Positions 38,579-50,246 of a DNA stretch of 64,000 bases are shown here, piece after piece (positions within the stretch are counted from its first letter, which is position 1; every line of letters starts with the position of its first letter). Source of the stretch: Pyronema omphalodes (lineage: Eukaryota; Ascomycota; Pezizomycetes; Pezizales; Pyronemataceae); contig JAJJXM010000025.1 in NCBI GenBank assembly GCA_024516155.1, positions 496,001 to 560,000 of the forward strand, read 5' to 3'. The notes under the pieces were generated by a model, which searched no databases, was not told where the DNA came from, and worked only from the letters and a program-made list of their open reading frames with translations. The position numbers were made by a program, and so were the translations under genes.

Positions 38579-39527
38579 ATGTCGATGCTCCGTACCGGTC
38601 TCCGTGCTGCCCCCAGGGCTCGCGTTTTCTCTACCACCGCCACCCGCGCTATTCTTCCTGCTGGACCTCGTATGGAAACCCCCGAAACCCCGCGATCTGG
38701 GGGACACACGAGCTAACTAGACAACCAATATAGAGGTCATTGACGGAACTGGTATGTTTATAACATCTCCCGAACTGAAAGCAAGCAATATCTATAGATA
38801 TCCGAAGCCATTTCGCAAGCCCATGTGAACTTCCCGAAGCCGGGGGTCCCATACGATCACCCCGCGCTATTGGCATTTGCTTCGGGATGACGGAATAATT
38901 GGAGATTTGAAAACGACTGTATTATATATATATATATATACACAAACATTTACTGATACGACTCTTTTATGGATTTATAGTCAACGATGCTGCTAAGGTC
39001 CCCGAGACTAACCCTACCCACGGTTCTTACCACTGGTCTTTCGAGCGCCTCATCTCCGTCGCTCTCGTCCCCTTGACCGTCGCTCCCTTCGCCGCTGGAA
39101 GCTTGCACCCCATTACCGACGCTGTTCTTGGTGCTACCCTTGTTATGCACTCTCACATTGGATTCCAGTAGGTTTTTTCCTCTGCTTTTGGGATACCTAT
39201 CGCCTTTTGTTCCTCGCTTCCGATCCAGCTTCCTACTCTGATTACGGCTACCGGCATTGGAAGGTTATGTTGATTTGGAGCTGGATTTGGATCTGGATCT
39301 GGAGCTGGGGGGAAAGGGTAGAAGAATATGGTGTATTAATCAGAAACTAACTTCTCAACAGGGCCTGTGTTGTCGACTACATTCCCCACCGCAAATACCC
39401 CAAGTCCCTCAAGGCAGCAAAGTGGGCATTGAACGGAGCCACCGCATTGGTATTGTACGGACTCTACGAGTTTGAGACCAACGATGTTGGTATCACCGAG
39501 GCTTGCAAGCGTATCTGGAAGGCTTAA
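38579..39527 (+). CDS. SDH4: Succinate dehydrogenase membrane anchor subunit (CybS)
   Basis: Small membrane anchor of respiratory complex II in the mitochondrial inner membrane, contributing to haem b and ubiquinone binding. Four exons: 38579-38669, 38734-38751 (an 18-base microexon), 38981-39167 and 39362-39527; 153 residues. A mitochondrial presequence is evident (MLRTGLRAAPRARVFSTTAT). The first conserved helix includes HWSFERLISVALVPLTVAPF. The signature LVMHSHIGFQACVVDYIPHR carries the haem-ligand histidine region and the Asp-Tyr of the quinone site. A last helix, WALNGATALVLYGLYEFETN, follows. The microexon is inferred from frame and splice consensus; the 229-base intron after it is long for this locus. 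Confidence 0.95.
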
Positions 39528-41013
39528 ATGTCCTAGCTATGAAGTTGATATCAGGAGTTTGGGCATAGGGAGGAGATAGATTTTATGGTTGTTGGACGTG
39601 GGTTGTGGGCTGTTGGTTGTCGAGTTTTTTCTTTTTCTTTTTTCTCTCTCTCTATACTTTCGGGCGCGCGCTACAAAGGGTACAAAATTCATTATTCGCT
39701 TTTTTTACTTCCTTTTCCAACCCCCAACCTACCTACCTAACTACTAAAGGAAATGCTTATATTGATTGATTGATTGACTGATTGATTTATCATTGTATAA
39801 CTATCATATTTTTTGGAGACCATTTTTATTATTTCCGGTTGGGTGTCTGTTTTTTATTATTTATGCGTTCGTTAACAGAAAGTTTGTTGTGTATGCTTCT
39901 TTTGGCATTCCATGACATTTTGTATCCAATATGGAATGTGGAATGTGAAATATGACTCAGATACCCAGAATCAGATACCAACTACATACCACTAATCCTC
40001 TTATACCGGATTGGCTGGCTGGATGGCTGGATGGCTTCGGCACCGCATCTTCGGCACAGAAAGGTTTTTAGATATGTCCCTGTGGGCTGTAGCAACATTC
40101 CACGGATATATGGATGTTGCAACTTGCTCTTATCGGGAAGTTTTTAGATATTATTGATGTCTTATGTCACCATATTTTTCTTTTTTTTTTGCATGGTTTT
40201 AAGTCATATGATATGAAACGCCATAATCGCATAACCAAAGTTACCAAACATCTAAATACATACAATCCCCCGGCCGCATATATAAACCCTTAAAAGGGTT
40301 ACTCAATGCTCAAAAGCAGCGGAATCCGACAAATCTGTCGGAAATTCTGCGGCCAATGAGGGTTGAGGGACAGAACCAGGGTTAGAAGTGAGCTTTGAGT
40401 GGTGTTGTCGGAAACTCTGGGATGGAAACTGACGGAAACCAGTTGCAAGGCTACGGGCGAGGCTAGGACCGCACTACGATGCAGATCATCAACTTTCTAA
40501 ACTGTTTTGGGACAGATGAAGAGTTTCCGACAGTTTTCGACACTTCCGTCAGCGGTTTTTCGTTGACGGAAAGTTTCCGACAAATCTGTCGCTGTCGGAA
40601 AAATTAGTCTCTACGCTAAAGTTCTCCGCCAATCAGACTAATTCTGATTACGCGCCAAGTTTCCGACACCGACAGATTTGTCGGATTTGTCGAGCATTGA
40701 GTAACCCGAAAGTAGATCATTCATAAAATGAAGACTAGATCATCTCAGTTTACTGTTTCCCCATTACTATTCCTGGATGGGTGGAGTTTAACCTAACCGT
40801 TAATCACGAGTGCCGCGCTATGAATCGCTTATCATTATCAATGTCAAGCCCTGTAGGACGTTGTCATTACGTCATACTATAAAAAAGCAAAGAAGCAAAG
40901 AACAAAGAACAAATAAGCAAACCAGTCACCAATCACCAATCACCAGTCACAAGTCACCAGTCACAAGTCCCAAGTACCGCTTTTTCACACACACGCGTGC
41001 TGGATATAAGGAA
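39528..41013. other. Intergenic region SDH4 / DUF155 gene
   Basis: The 3' flank of SDH4 is T-rich, with TGATTGATTGAT at 39760-39785. The inverted-repeat element at 40296-40707 occupies the middle. Just before the DUF155 gene there are CAGTCACAAGTCACCAGT-like repeats (40920-40975). Confidence 0.6.
40296..40707. mobile_element. Small inverted-repeat element with internal palindromes
   Basis: The 16-bp ends GGGTTACTCAATGCTC (40296-40311) and its exact reverse complement (40692-40707) bound a 412-base segment. Inside, the palindromic core CGACAAATCTGTCG occurs at 40327 and 40578, and its near-mirror CGACAGATTTGTCG at 40670. Many more GTCGGAAA/TTTCCGAC half-sites are present, so either strand can fold extensively. 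No open frame or transposase motif is present. A clear target-site duplication is not visible (flanks TTAAAA and GAAAGT), so family assignment is open. Likely a MITE or foldback element. Confidence 0.75.
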
Positions 41014-42951
41014 ATGATACACCCCCACCTACACCTACACTTACGCACTATACACCTCCCACGACTCTGCTCTATAGCTCGCATAGCACGGATAACACGC
41101 ATAGCACGGATAACTACAACTACAACTACTACAACTACTACAGCTACTACTACAACGAGATGTGGAGTATATCCATATAGACAATACCGCCAACGGGAAT
41201 CACACAGGGGGAATAGGTTCTCGACGGTGGCTGTGAGGAGTACTGGGAGTGAGGGTCGCATACTGAAACTGAAACAGTGGGAGGATGGGAAGCTTGGGAG
41301 TGGAGAGGAAAGCGCGGGGGGAAGGTATCGCGATGCTGTAGCTACTGCGACTACCACTACCGCCGCCGCCGCCGCCGCTGGAAAGAACTTTGCGGATGGT
41401 ATAAAGGATAGTGGAAGCTACGGGAAACCTGAGAAACCAAAGGAGCTGGAGAAGCTGGAGAAAACGGAGAAGCAGGAGAAGCAAGAACTGAGCTCTGATA
41501 AGTCAACCAGTGCTTCGAAAGCTTCTGAAGATGAGGTTGGTACTTTTGTTGCTCTTATTTGGACGCCCCTCTGCCCTGCCCCCGCCTCTGTGCGCCTTTG
41601 CCTGTCTCCTCTGCCTCTTGTTTCGTGTCTAAGCTTGCCTCTCCGCGCCCCCCCCCCCCCCCCCCTCCCGTATAAGAGCTCTAACTAACCGCACCAGTCC
41701 TTCACGCCCAAAACCCCGCGCCCGAAAACCTCCCTCCGCCGTGCCGCCGCCGCCTCGGAACGTCTCCTAACCCTCACCTCCGAAACACATCTCTGCACCG
41801 CCTATTCCCTCGCCGAAACCTACGATCTCTCCTACTGCGCACGAATACTTCTTTCCTCTGGCTATATCCTCGATCCCACCAACACCGGCCTGAGTGATGA
41901 GGTTATCCATCTCCGACCTGCCCATGAAAATAACAATGACCATGAAGCAAAGACAGGGAATGAGGCGGATGTGTTTATCTTCCCCTCGGGAGAAATCGTT
42001 GGTTGGGATTACCCAAGTTCGGGAATTGCGAAGCTGGCGGGTTTATTGAAGCCGGCAGCAAAGGGGGAGTCGGGGGTGATGAAGGAGGTCGAAACGGAAC
42101 ATTTGGAGTTTGTGAAGGATAGTAGGGTTCGGAAATCGAGAGTTGCAGGGGATGTTATTATTCTCGGTACAGCGCCGGATGGGGAGGCACCGAATTGGGT
42201 TATTGGCTCTGGATCTTTTAGTTCCAGTTCCAGTTCCAGTTCCAGTTTCGGTTCTTCTAATTTAAATTCAAATACTTCCAATACCTCGAATTTAAATCCA
42301 ATGCAGCAAACATCAATGTCAACACCCATCCCCCGCCCAAATAACGAAGCAACAAACACCAACCTAACCCTCGCCAAAATCGCCTTTTCCTCAGGCCTAG
42401 CACGATCCACTAAACTCGCCCGCCTAGAACGACTGTTAGACGATTACCTGGAAACTATCTCCACCATTCCCCTCCTTCTTAGCTCCGGATCCCGACTCCC
42501 CTTTACGCGGGGTTTCATCCTTAAAAAAACCGGCGAGCTGTTACAATTCCGAGCTCAGTTGAATCTCTACTCTGAATTAACGGATTCTCTCCCGGACCTG
42601 TTTTGGGATAGTCGTCATGAGCTCGGGTTGGAGGGGTATTATGAGGCGGTTGGAAGAGCACTTGATGTGGGAGTTAGGATTAGGATATTAAATGAAAAGT
42701 TGACGTATGCTAGTGGTATTGTGGAGGTCCTTAGGGAACGCTTGAGTGAGAAACATTCACTGGGTTTGGAGTGGATGATTATTGTTCTTATTGCGGTGGA
42801 GGTCGGGTTTGAGTTGATGAGGATTTGGAGGGAGTATAAGTGGGAGAATAGTGATGAGGGGAGGTATAGGAAATGGAAGGAGATGAGGGAAAGGGAGGAG
42901 GATAGGGAGTGGCAGGAATGGAAAAGAGGAAGGGGAAAGGAGGTGATGTGA
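41014..42951 (+). CDS. DUF155 / RMND1-family protein, probably mitochondrial
   Basis: Two exons, 41014-41535 and 41698-42951, joined in phase 0 across an intron with a long C-run; 591 residues. The conserved domain starts near SLRRAAAASERLLTLTSETH. It contains CARILLSSGYILDP, VFIFPSGEIVGWDYP and RLERLLDDYLETISTIPLLL. It ends with the family's C-terminal hydrophobic anchor MIIVLIAVEVGFELMRIWRE. This matches yeast Rmd1/Rmd8/YDR282C (Mrx10) and animal RMND1. Members at the mitochondrial inner membrane support mitochondrial translation. The long N-terminus has Arg/Ile repeats, a Thr run and GNRFSTVAVRS, consistent with a presequence, so the mitochondrial member is favoured. A Ser run and an Asn/Thr-rich stretch (42210-42360) form a low-complexity insert. 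The start is the first ATG in frame. Confidence 0.88.
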
Positions 42952-43028
42952 GGTGAAGAGATGGGTTGTGGAGAGTAGAGATGGTTGATGGTCGGGCGTT
43001 GTTGGGTTGCTTGGTTGCTTGCTTGGAG

Positions 43029-43088
43029 GGATAGATGCTTATAGGATAGATGCTTATAGGATAGATGCTTATAGGATAGATGCTTATA
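43029..43088. repeat. 15-bp tandem repeat, 4 copies
   Basis: Four perfect copies of GGATAGATGCTTATA lie 78 bases after the DUF155 stop codon. Confidence 0.9.
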
Positions 43089-43409
43089 GATCATAGATCA
43101 TAGGATATCAAAGAAATTCATCGAAGGGGGGGAAGGGGGGTGGGGGGGTTGGGGAGGGGGGGGGGGGGGGGGGGGTAAGAAAGGGTTGAGAGGCAGCCAA
43201 AAGCATGTTTTACATAGATTTCAGTATCACACAAACCACAAACCACATATCACAATCCTCCAATCACCCTCAAACAAATAAACAAATAAATAAAAATTCA
43301 ATAAAAACAAAAAAACAAACAACAAATCCCGCCGTAACATCTAAAATCACTTACAGTCTTACACCATCATCATCATCATCATTTATATGTAGTCTCAAAA
43401 TAAAAGTTA

Positions 43410-43967
43410 CGGAAATTATGCAGGATGCCCCCGAAAAAACACGAAATTTGCAATATACCCCCGTCTATGCAGGATGCCCCTCGCTTAGATAGAGCACACC
43501 CGCCCATATTGAATACAGCGCCTACAGCGGGCTACGGATTTTTGACGTGTGTTTTTTTTTCCTCCCTTGCAGGTAAAGATTTTGATTCCACTTCTCGATA
43601 TTATCTTCAACAACGACAACAATGGAGCGCACCAATTCGCTGACAACCAGCATCGATCTTAACGCCGCTGACCCGATCTCTCGACATGCACTACACCTTG
43701 GAGATGATTTTCCCACGTTTTCCAAGTTTAAACTGGCTATTCACAAGTGGGCCGTAGACATGCGGTTTGACATTCGCTTTGCAAAGTCAGAGGAGAAGAA
43801 GTGGATTCAAAATTTTTATCTGCAAGTAAGGAAAAAAAAACATGCGTGAAAAATTTGGCGCCCGGCGCTGAAGGCGGGTGTTCACTACCTAAGCGAGGGG
43901 CATCCTGTATAGACGGGGGTATATTGCAAATTTCGTGTTTTTTCGGGGGCATCCTGCATAATTTCCG
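43410..43967. mobile_element. Miniature Mutator-like (MULE) element with 9-bp target duplication
   Basis: The 558-base element starts CGGAAATTATGCAGGATGCC at 43410 and ends with the exact reverse complement of that sequence at 43967. The terminal inverted repeats are about 95 bases long with only a few mismatches. Similarity continues in diverged form to about 190 bases (both arms carry a T-run followed by CTTGCAG and TTTTGA(T/A)TCCACTTCT). The element is flanked by a perfect 9-bp direct repeat, TAAAAGTTA (43401-43409 and 43968-43976). Long TIRs plus 9-bp duplications are typical of Mutator-like transposons. The high TIR identity implies recent activity. The centre holds a short ORF (next entry). 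Confidence 0.92.
43622..43849 (+). CDS. Short ORF inside the Mutator-like element, transposase N-terminus remnant?
   Basis: A 75-codon frame begins with ATG in the centre of the element. It includes DDFPTFSKFKLAIHKWAVD and FDIRFAKSEEKKW. Sequence of this type (short aromatic-basic region, FPTF..FK.A...WA....F..R..KS) resembles the N-terminal segment that precedes the catalytic core in MULE transposases. The catalytic DDE domain is missing, and the reading frame runs on into the right inverted repeat. It is best read as a residual or captured piece of an autonomous relative. Translation is not demonstrated. Confidence 0.5.
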   Translation: MERTNSLTTSIDLNAADPISRHALHLGDDFPTFSKFKLAIHKWAVDMRFDIRFAKSEEKKWIQNFYLQVRKKKHA

Positions 43968-44576
43968 TAAAAGTTATAAACCCCCTTTGGCCCTTCATCC
44001 AATCCAATCCAATCCAATCCAATATATTAATACCCATCTATCTATCTATCCATCTCATTCCACTACAGTCGACTGTAAGACCTAATATTCCTAAACTCAA
44101 ATTTACAACCCAATCTTCACTGTTGCCTCATCACATCATATCCACATCCCCATCCATATCCTCCATCCCCATCATATCCCCCATCATATCCACATCCATA
44201 TCCTCCATCCACATCCCCATCATATCCCCCATCCACATCCCCATCCCTATCCCCATCCCTACACCCTGCCATCCCGATATCATGAAATCATGTAGTCGGT
44301 TTTATACTTACCACACCCTGTATCTGTTGCTTTAATTTATTCCATTTTTTTTCATAAGAGGGAGGGGGTAGAAAGAGGGGATAGAAAGAGGGGGTAGAAA
44401 GGAAAAAAAAAGAAAAGGGAAATAAAGGATAAAATCAACCAAAAAACTAAGAAACCAAGAAAAATAAACCAAAAAATAAACCAAAAAATAAACCAAAAAT
44501 AAACCAAAAAATAAACCAAAAAATCAACCCCCAAACTTCCCCCAAACCTCTCCCAAAAACTACCACAACACCAATC

Positions 44577-44835
44577 CAATACCAATACCAATACCAATAC
44601 CAATACCAATACCAATACCAATACCAATACCAATACCAATCCAATACCAATCCAATACCAATACCAATACCAATACCAATACCAATACCAATACCAATAC
44701 CAATACCAATACCAATACCAATACCAATACCAATACCAATACCAATACCAATACCAATACCAATACCAATACCAATCCAATACCAATACCAATACCAATA
44801 CCAATACCAATCCAATACCAATACCAATACCAATC
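44577..44835. repeat. Hexanucleotide array (ACCAAT)n, ~43 copies
   Basis: The array unit ACCAAT is a rotation of AATACC, the reverse complement of GGTATT, so it is the same repeat as 14286-14513 in opposite orientation. It differs by interruptions where one AT pair is lost (CCAATCCAATACC near 44640, 44650, 44775 and 44812). Both strands give long meaningless frames. Confidence 0.95.
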
Positions 44836-45798
44836 CAACACAGTTCCACGACAATTCTATACAAAACTATATCCCTCATCTACTCGTTACGTTACGTTAT
44901 TATTGCTCCCCCCCCGTCCCCCGTCCCCCCTCCATAAAACCATAAAACCATAAAACCATAAAACCATTATCCAGATGCCGGATGCCGGAGACGAAGATCA
45001 ATACGGAAACCGGGGAAGCCTGGATGTAGTCTGTAGTCTATAGTCTATAGTCTGTAGGGAAGAAGGAAGAAGGAAGAAGGATAAAGGCAGAGTATCAAAT
45101 CTCAGTAACCGGTATTGAAACTACTCACCTACTATATATCCACCCCCCCCCCCCCCCCCTTCCCCCCTCCACCTCTCCTCTCTCGATTTCTCACTTTCCC
45201 GCCAAAAAAATGAAGGAAAGAAAAGAAGTGTCGAGTAGAGTTCAGAGTTACCAGAGTGAAATTTATGATGATAACTACATGATTGATTCTCAATATCAAG
45301 GGGCTAATAACTAAGAATATATAGGAACCGTAGAAGACAATAAAGCATGGGAAAATGAAGAGTTTCATAATTACGTAATTACGTCTATATCGCCTCATAA
45401 CCATCTCATCTCACGAAGGAAGGAAAAAAATATAGTGCGATTGAGCATCTCATTACTCTCTTTGCTTCTGCTTATAGTTTCCATAAACCCATTCCATCCT
45501 CTATGATAGCATTGTTAATAAAAAAAAAAAGAAAAAGAAACGCAAAAAACGAGAAAATAATGTTACTTTAACAATCTCCCATGCCAATCAATCGATACAC
45601 ACACAATCATACAACTTTCCTTTTCACCATGCCTTCTTCTCTTGTGCGATCCAGTTTTCTTAGCTCTTAGCTGCTGAATCTTGACTATCATTCATGTAGT
45701 CATCTTCACAAGTCCCACTCCACCCACTCGACATAGCTCTATTCCGCTCCTCTTAGCCCCCACACACCCCCATCCACAGTCCGCACTCAAGCAGTCGC

Positions 45799-47336
45799 CT
45801 ACGACATAACTCTCTTTGGAGGAGGAGGAGGAGGTCTCTTTTTCATAACGGCACCAGCAGCAGGAGGAGGTGGTGGGGGTCCTTTTCTTGTAGATTGTCC
45901 AGTATATTGTTGGCTCAACTGATCGCTGCTAGAGAATCGTGATACACCCTGAGAACTGTAGCCCGCTGAGTGAGCTGGAGAATCTGATCTCTCATAGCTA
46001 GCACTAGCAAACCTACTTTCCCTTCCAGGAGAGGAGTGAATATCGCTATCGTACTCTGAGACGGAGGGGCGGTTCCTAGGTAGCGGGGGTGGCATCTGTT
46101 GTCCTTGGTCAGAATTGGTCCGGTGCATCCTAGCGGAGGTTGTTGGCCCTTCGAACGGGAGGGTGCTTGTTCTCGAGAAGCTGGGTTTGCCTGAACTTAC
46201 ACGGTCGTCGGAAGCGGAGGGGAGTCGGTAACCTCCGGTTGGTCCATTGGGAGCTGCTGATCGGTCGGAGGTCTTGACACGGGATCCAATTGCAGGGCGG
46301 TTTTCGGGCTCAGGCATGGGTGGAGGTGATTCCTCCCGGTTGGCTCCATTCCCGAACGAGTGAGCGTTGAGAGAACGTGATCGGTCTCTGTTCCGGGATT
46401 GAGGAGTACCGGCGGGCCATTGTCGCCGGAGGGACATAAGAACATCTCTGCAACGGTCATAGTATTCCAACTCTGCATCCAAAAAGGCTCCAAGATCCGC
46501 CATTGACTCTGCCTCGGAGTCTTGAATCTCCCCCATTCGCCGGTAGACATCATCGCTGGATTCCTCATATTTGATCCGCTGAGCTCGTAGCTCCTCCTCT
46601 ATCCGGAAGTCTTCCTTCTTTTGTTTCTGCATTTTAGAGAGTGTTGCATCGTAAGCTAATCGCCGGGATTCAAGCTTTCTTCGAGCAGCCTGTAAACGTC
46701 AGTGAATGTGTATAGACAAACAGGAGATAGAGCGACCTGGTACTCCTTCATCTGCGCCAACGAACGCTCCAAAGACTCCAACCAACACTCTGTAGAAGCT
46801 GTGACATAGGCATCCTGAATCCTCGCAATTTTCTCGTTCGCCTGACCCATCACTGCACCCCATGACATCAGCACATGACCCCCGGAAAGGTGGTGTGGAT
46901 ATTACATACTGATAAGGCAGGCACCAAACAAGCTATCCTGCTCAAACTCTCCTCCGTGGGTGATCATAGCTTGAGCAAGAACATCAACCGGTAGCATTTT
47001 CTCCTTGTCATCGCCCTCCTTGCGTTTCGACATGGACTTGACGTAGGTGTTCATAGTAGAATGTAGCTTATCCATACCTAATCGAAGGTATTCTCGTCAG
47101 CCATGTCTTGGGCAAAGCCAGACAATGCCAGTGAAGGCGTAGATGGACGCATTGTTACTTACCATCGTGACGAAGGTTCATCTCCATCTCTAGAGATTTG
47201 AATTCGTCGGAGGTAGAAGTTTTGGCCTCTCCGCCCATTCTTTCCCCCGCCCATTGCTTGAAGCGGTCGAGCTTCTGTAGCCTGTGTTTAGCAGAGCCCA
47301 TGGAGATGGCGGCAGTCGTAGTACCTTGTTCATCAT
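45799..47336 (-). CDS. BAR-domain membrane adaptor (endophilin-like)
   Basis: Five exons, 47336-47325 (12 bases only), 47274-47163, 47077-46910, 46852-46737 and 46689-45799, give 432 residues. The opening MMNKKLDRFKQWAGERMGGE is the family hallmark once the tiny first exon is joined using the second of two nearby AG acceptors. Residues 1-240 form a BAR coiled coil, including LESLERSLAQMKEYQAARRK, YEESSDDVYRRM and FLDAELEYYDRCRDVLM. BAR dimers bind curved membranes in endocytosis or vesicle traffic. The remainder is Ser/Pro-rich with PPPLPRNRP and ends in proline runs before KRPPPPPPKRVMS, likely ligands for SH3 or profilin-type partners. There is no SH3 domain, unlike Rvs167. The exact yeast equivalent is uncertain. 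Confidence 0.92.
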
Positions 47337-50246
47337 GATGGCGGTAGTTTGATGGTATCGACTGTCAAGAACTTGTCAAGGGGATTTCGTAGGTGGACAG
47401 GAAGCGATCGTTTGCTAGTTGTTGCGGGAGTGTGAAGACAGAGGACAGTGAATTATTTGGTTATGATCTCATAAACAAAAGATGGGGTCGTGTGCCTTGG
47501 TGGTGGTGGTAGTGGGATGTGGTTCAAGGTAAAGTAAGGTAAGTGGGCGATGGTGAACGAAGGTAGCTTGCTGACGGCAATTGGAAGTGAGGGAGGTAGC
47601 AAAAACAAAAGTTGAAGATGGATCGGAAAGTCAAGAAGAAGACAAAGGAGCAGATGGAAAAGCAGAGATGGAGGTGACAAGCGACAAGAAGACTAATACT
47701 TCTTCTGCTACTGCTGCTGCTGCTGCTGCTGCTGCTTCCCAACCGGTTTATCACTTCATTTTTGTGTGTATGCTCGCTCTACTGCAACTAACTACTGGCT
47801 GGTGTCCTGTCCTGTCTCTTTCTCCACATCCTCCTCCTCCACCTCCACCCCCGGACACACATCCCTCATCCGCGGCTGCCAGGGGTGCTTATTACTAGCT
47901 TGCTACTGGAAACCTTAGTTTCCTGCGGTGGCGCGAGACTGGGGTTCGGGGGCAAGCTGTAAGAGCCTATAAGAACGTGTACCAGCGTGTACCAGCCTGT
48001 GAACCAGCCGAAGGACGAGATATCGACGAGATTTTCTATCCGCAAGCGGTTACATTCAGACGATCCAGCCTCAGCACAGACCTTTCTGGATGCGATCAGA
48101 GGCGACTAAGGTGCCATACTATTTTCAAGACCGTTGATGTTACAAGGAGGGAGGGAGGGAGGGGGGTGGGATTTGGATTACTGGTGTGTGGGGGATGGGG
48201 GATTCTGTGGGTTGTGGTTGGGGAAATCGAACCTAAACCCCAAAGTTTGAATACCCATAAGGAACCATAACTCGCTGTCCAAAAAGTTGTTGAGTCCACT
48301 GTGTCTGTATAAGCCTAAATGGGTTCTAAAAAAACAACAAACCCACCGGTTCGTAACTGGCGCACCTGCGCACAAAAAAAACATCAATCAAGCATTAAGC
48401 ATGATGAAGCATCGGGAAAGTCAAGTTTCACATCTACATGAGATACGAAGGCATCTCATGGCAATCCCACGGAGCACCTCCGCGATGTTCATCACTCCCT
48501 CCCTTTAACCAATAATAACCCCGAAGGATCTCCCTCCCTCATCCCCACTTCATGGTGTTCACACGCATCGCTGCGTACGTATTTATAGCCCAAGACGGTT
48601 TGGTTTAACCCCTCCCCCTTCCACTCCTCAACTTAGCCGCTAACGGAGATGGGATGGGATGGGATGAGATGTGATGTATGGCATTGGCAGCTGCCCCCAT
48701 ACTCTACTGTTTCAGCTGTCTTAAGTTATGCACAAGGGTAACCAGGGAACCGGAAAAGGCCCGGAATATAGTGACGGTGACGGTGACGGTGACCATGTTG
48801 ACCATGTTGACCATAAATTGAAGTTTTATGAAGTTTTACGAAGTTTTATTTTCTGGACCTTAAATAGAAACCGAGAAGTGAAACAAGAATAAAAACAAAA
48901 ACAAAAAAACCAATCTATTCATTAATTCTTCTTTAGTACTACATAGAAATCACAATATCTTTCACCTCCTGCATGGTGAATTAATGGTGGGTAAACAGTA
49001 AGTCCCATAAGCCGTAACCCGTCTCCCTACGCACGGCGCACACAAGCACAACGGTTACTGAAAGAAAGAACCATACATATGACACAAAGATGCCTTATAA
49101 GCCATCGCTTATCTTATCTTTGCCCTACCTACCGTCTACCGAAGCCCCGATACCGCTAATCTCTATCCTCTTCGTATGTAAAATAAACATCTTATATCTA
49201 CAGTACCGATGAACCAAAAAAAACCCCTGGCTAAGTATGGTACCTGGAAGCTGATATTTTCTGTTTCTATTTTTTCCTCAGCTCTCTGCTTGATGCTTTA
49301 TGCTTTATGCATAGATATCTTCGTTATGTAAGGTAAGGTAAGGTAAGGTAAGGTATGGTAAGCTAAGCTAAGCTATACCACCATTATCCATACATGCAGA
49401 CTGTAGTAAAACATTTCTATCTCTATCACTATGTATATCTATATCTATATCTATCTCTATCTATATCTATCCCAAGATTGTACCTGACATAATTAGCCGT
49501 TTCATGCTTTCATTTACATACAAGGCTGACTCTAATAATGATCCACACTTTCGAACCACATACCCACCTACCTACACTGTACCTAGAATTCTTCCTCATA
49601 GTTACCGCAAGCATGAAATCTGAATACCATCTGAACTACATACCACCCAAGCTGTGATTGTAGTGATGACCAGATACCAGATTTACAGGTTGTAGGCACG
49701 AGTATGTCAGAATACTATGAGCATACATTATCATTATGTACGTACATAAGACTGTAGTGAATATGCAATATAGTCTGTAGTCAAGAACATAATATAAGAT
49801 AATATAACATAAAGCTACAAAAAAAAAGGAATATTATGGATAGATAAATAGATAGATAGATAGATAACTCAATATAGTAGATACGTAGATACATAGAAAC
49901 ATTTTTCTCTTTTTTTATTTTTTTTTTAACAAAAAGGGGGGTTATTGGAACGGAATTCGGGATTGTAATTTGGAAATTGGGATTTGGGATTTGTAAAATA
50001 AAATAGAAAGTATCATGCTTTAGGTAATTGTAATAGTTAGTCATAATAGTTAATCATAATAGTTAATAGTTGATAGTTAATAAAAAGCCATTATTTTTTC
50101 CTTTCTTCATCTATTTATTTATTTGAGAAGATTTGTTTAAACTATTGATTTCCGCTGCTTCCGCTGCTTCCCCTGCTTCTTCTCGACCTTTCATCTGATC
50201 TACCTTCTCAACCTTCTCGTTTTCTTATCATCATATCATCTATCTT
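47337..50246. other. Intergenic region BAR gene / DDT gene
   Basis: No supported gene in 2.9 kb. A short CTG-type triplet run is at 47708-47735, and GACGGTGACGGTGACGGTGA lies at 48772-48792. TAAGG repeats lie at 49328-49365, TATCTATATC repeats at 49435-49470 and GATAGATAGATA at 49845-49865. The plus-strand frame 47581-47898 lies in the BAR promoter and has only low-complexity content. Confidence 0.6.

Larger units (their letters stand above)
42952..45798. other. Repeat-rich intergenic region with Mutator-like element
   Basis: After the DUF155 stop come a 15-bp array, a long G-run (43156-43175), AAATAAACAAAT repeats, the element at 43410-43967, CCATCCACATCCCCATC-type repeats at 44140-44270, AAAATAAACC repeats at 44460-44525 and the hexanucleotide array at 44577-44835. 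A C-run lies at 45148-45160. The last few hundred bases are the 3' flank of the BAR gene. No other gene is seen. Confidence 0.65.

Noticed and set aside
44352..44879. 175-codon minus-strand frame rich in Tyr-Trp and Val-Leu repeats
   Set aside because: Same artefact from the reverse-oriented hexanucleotide array.
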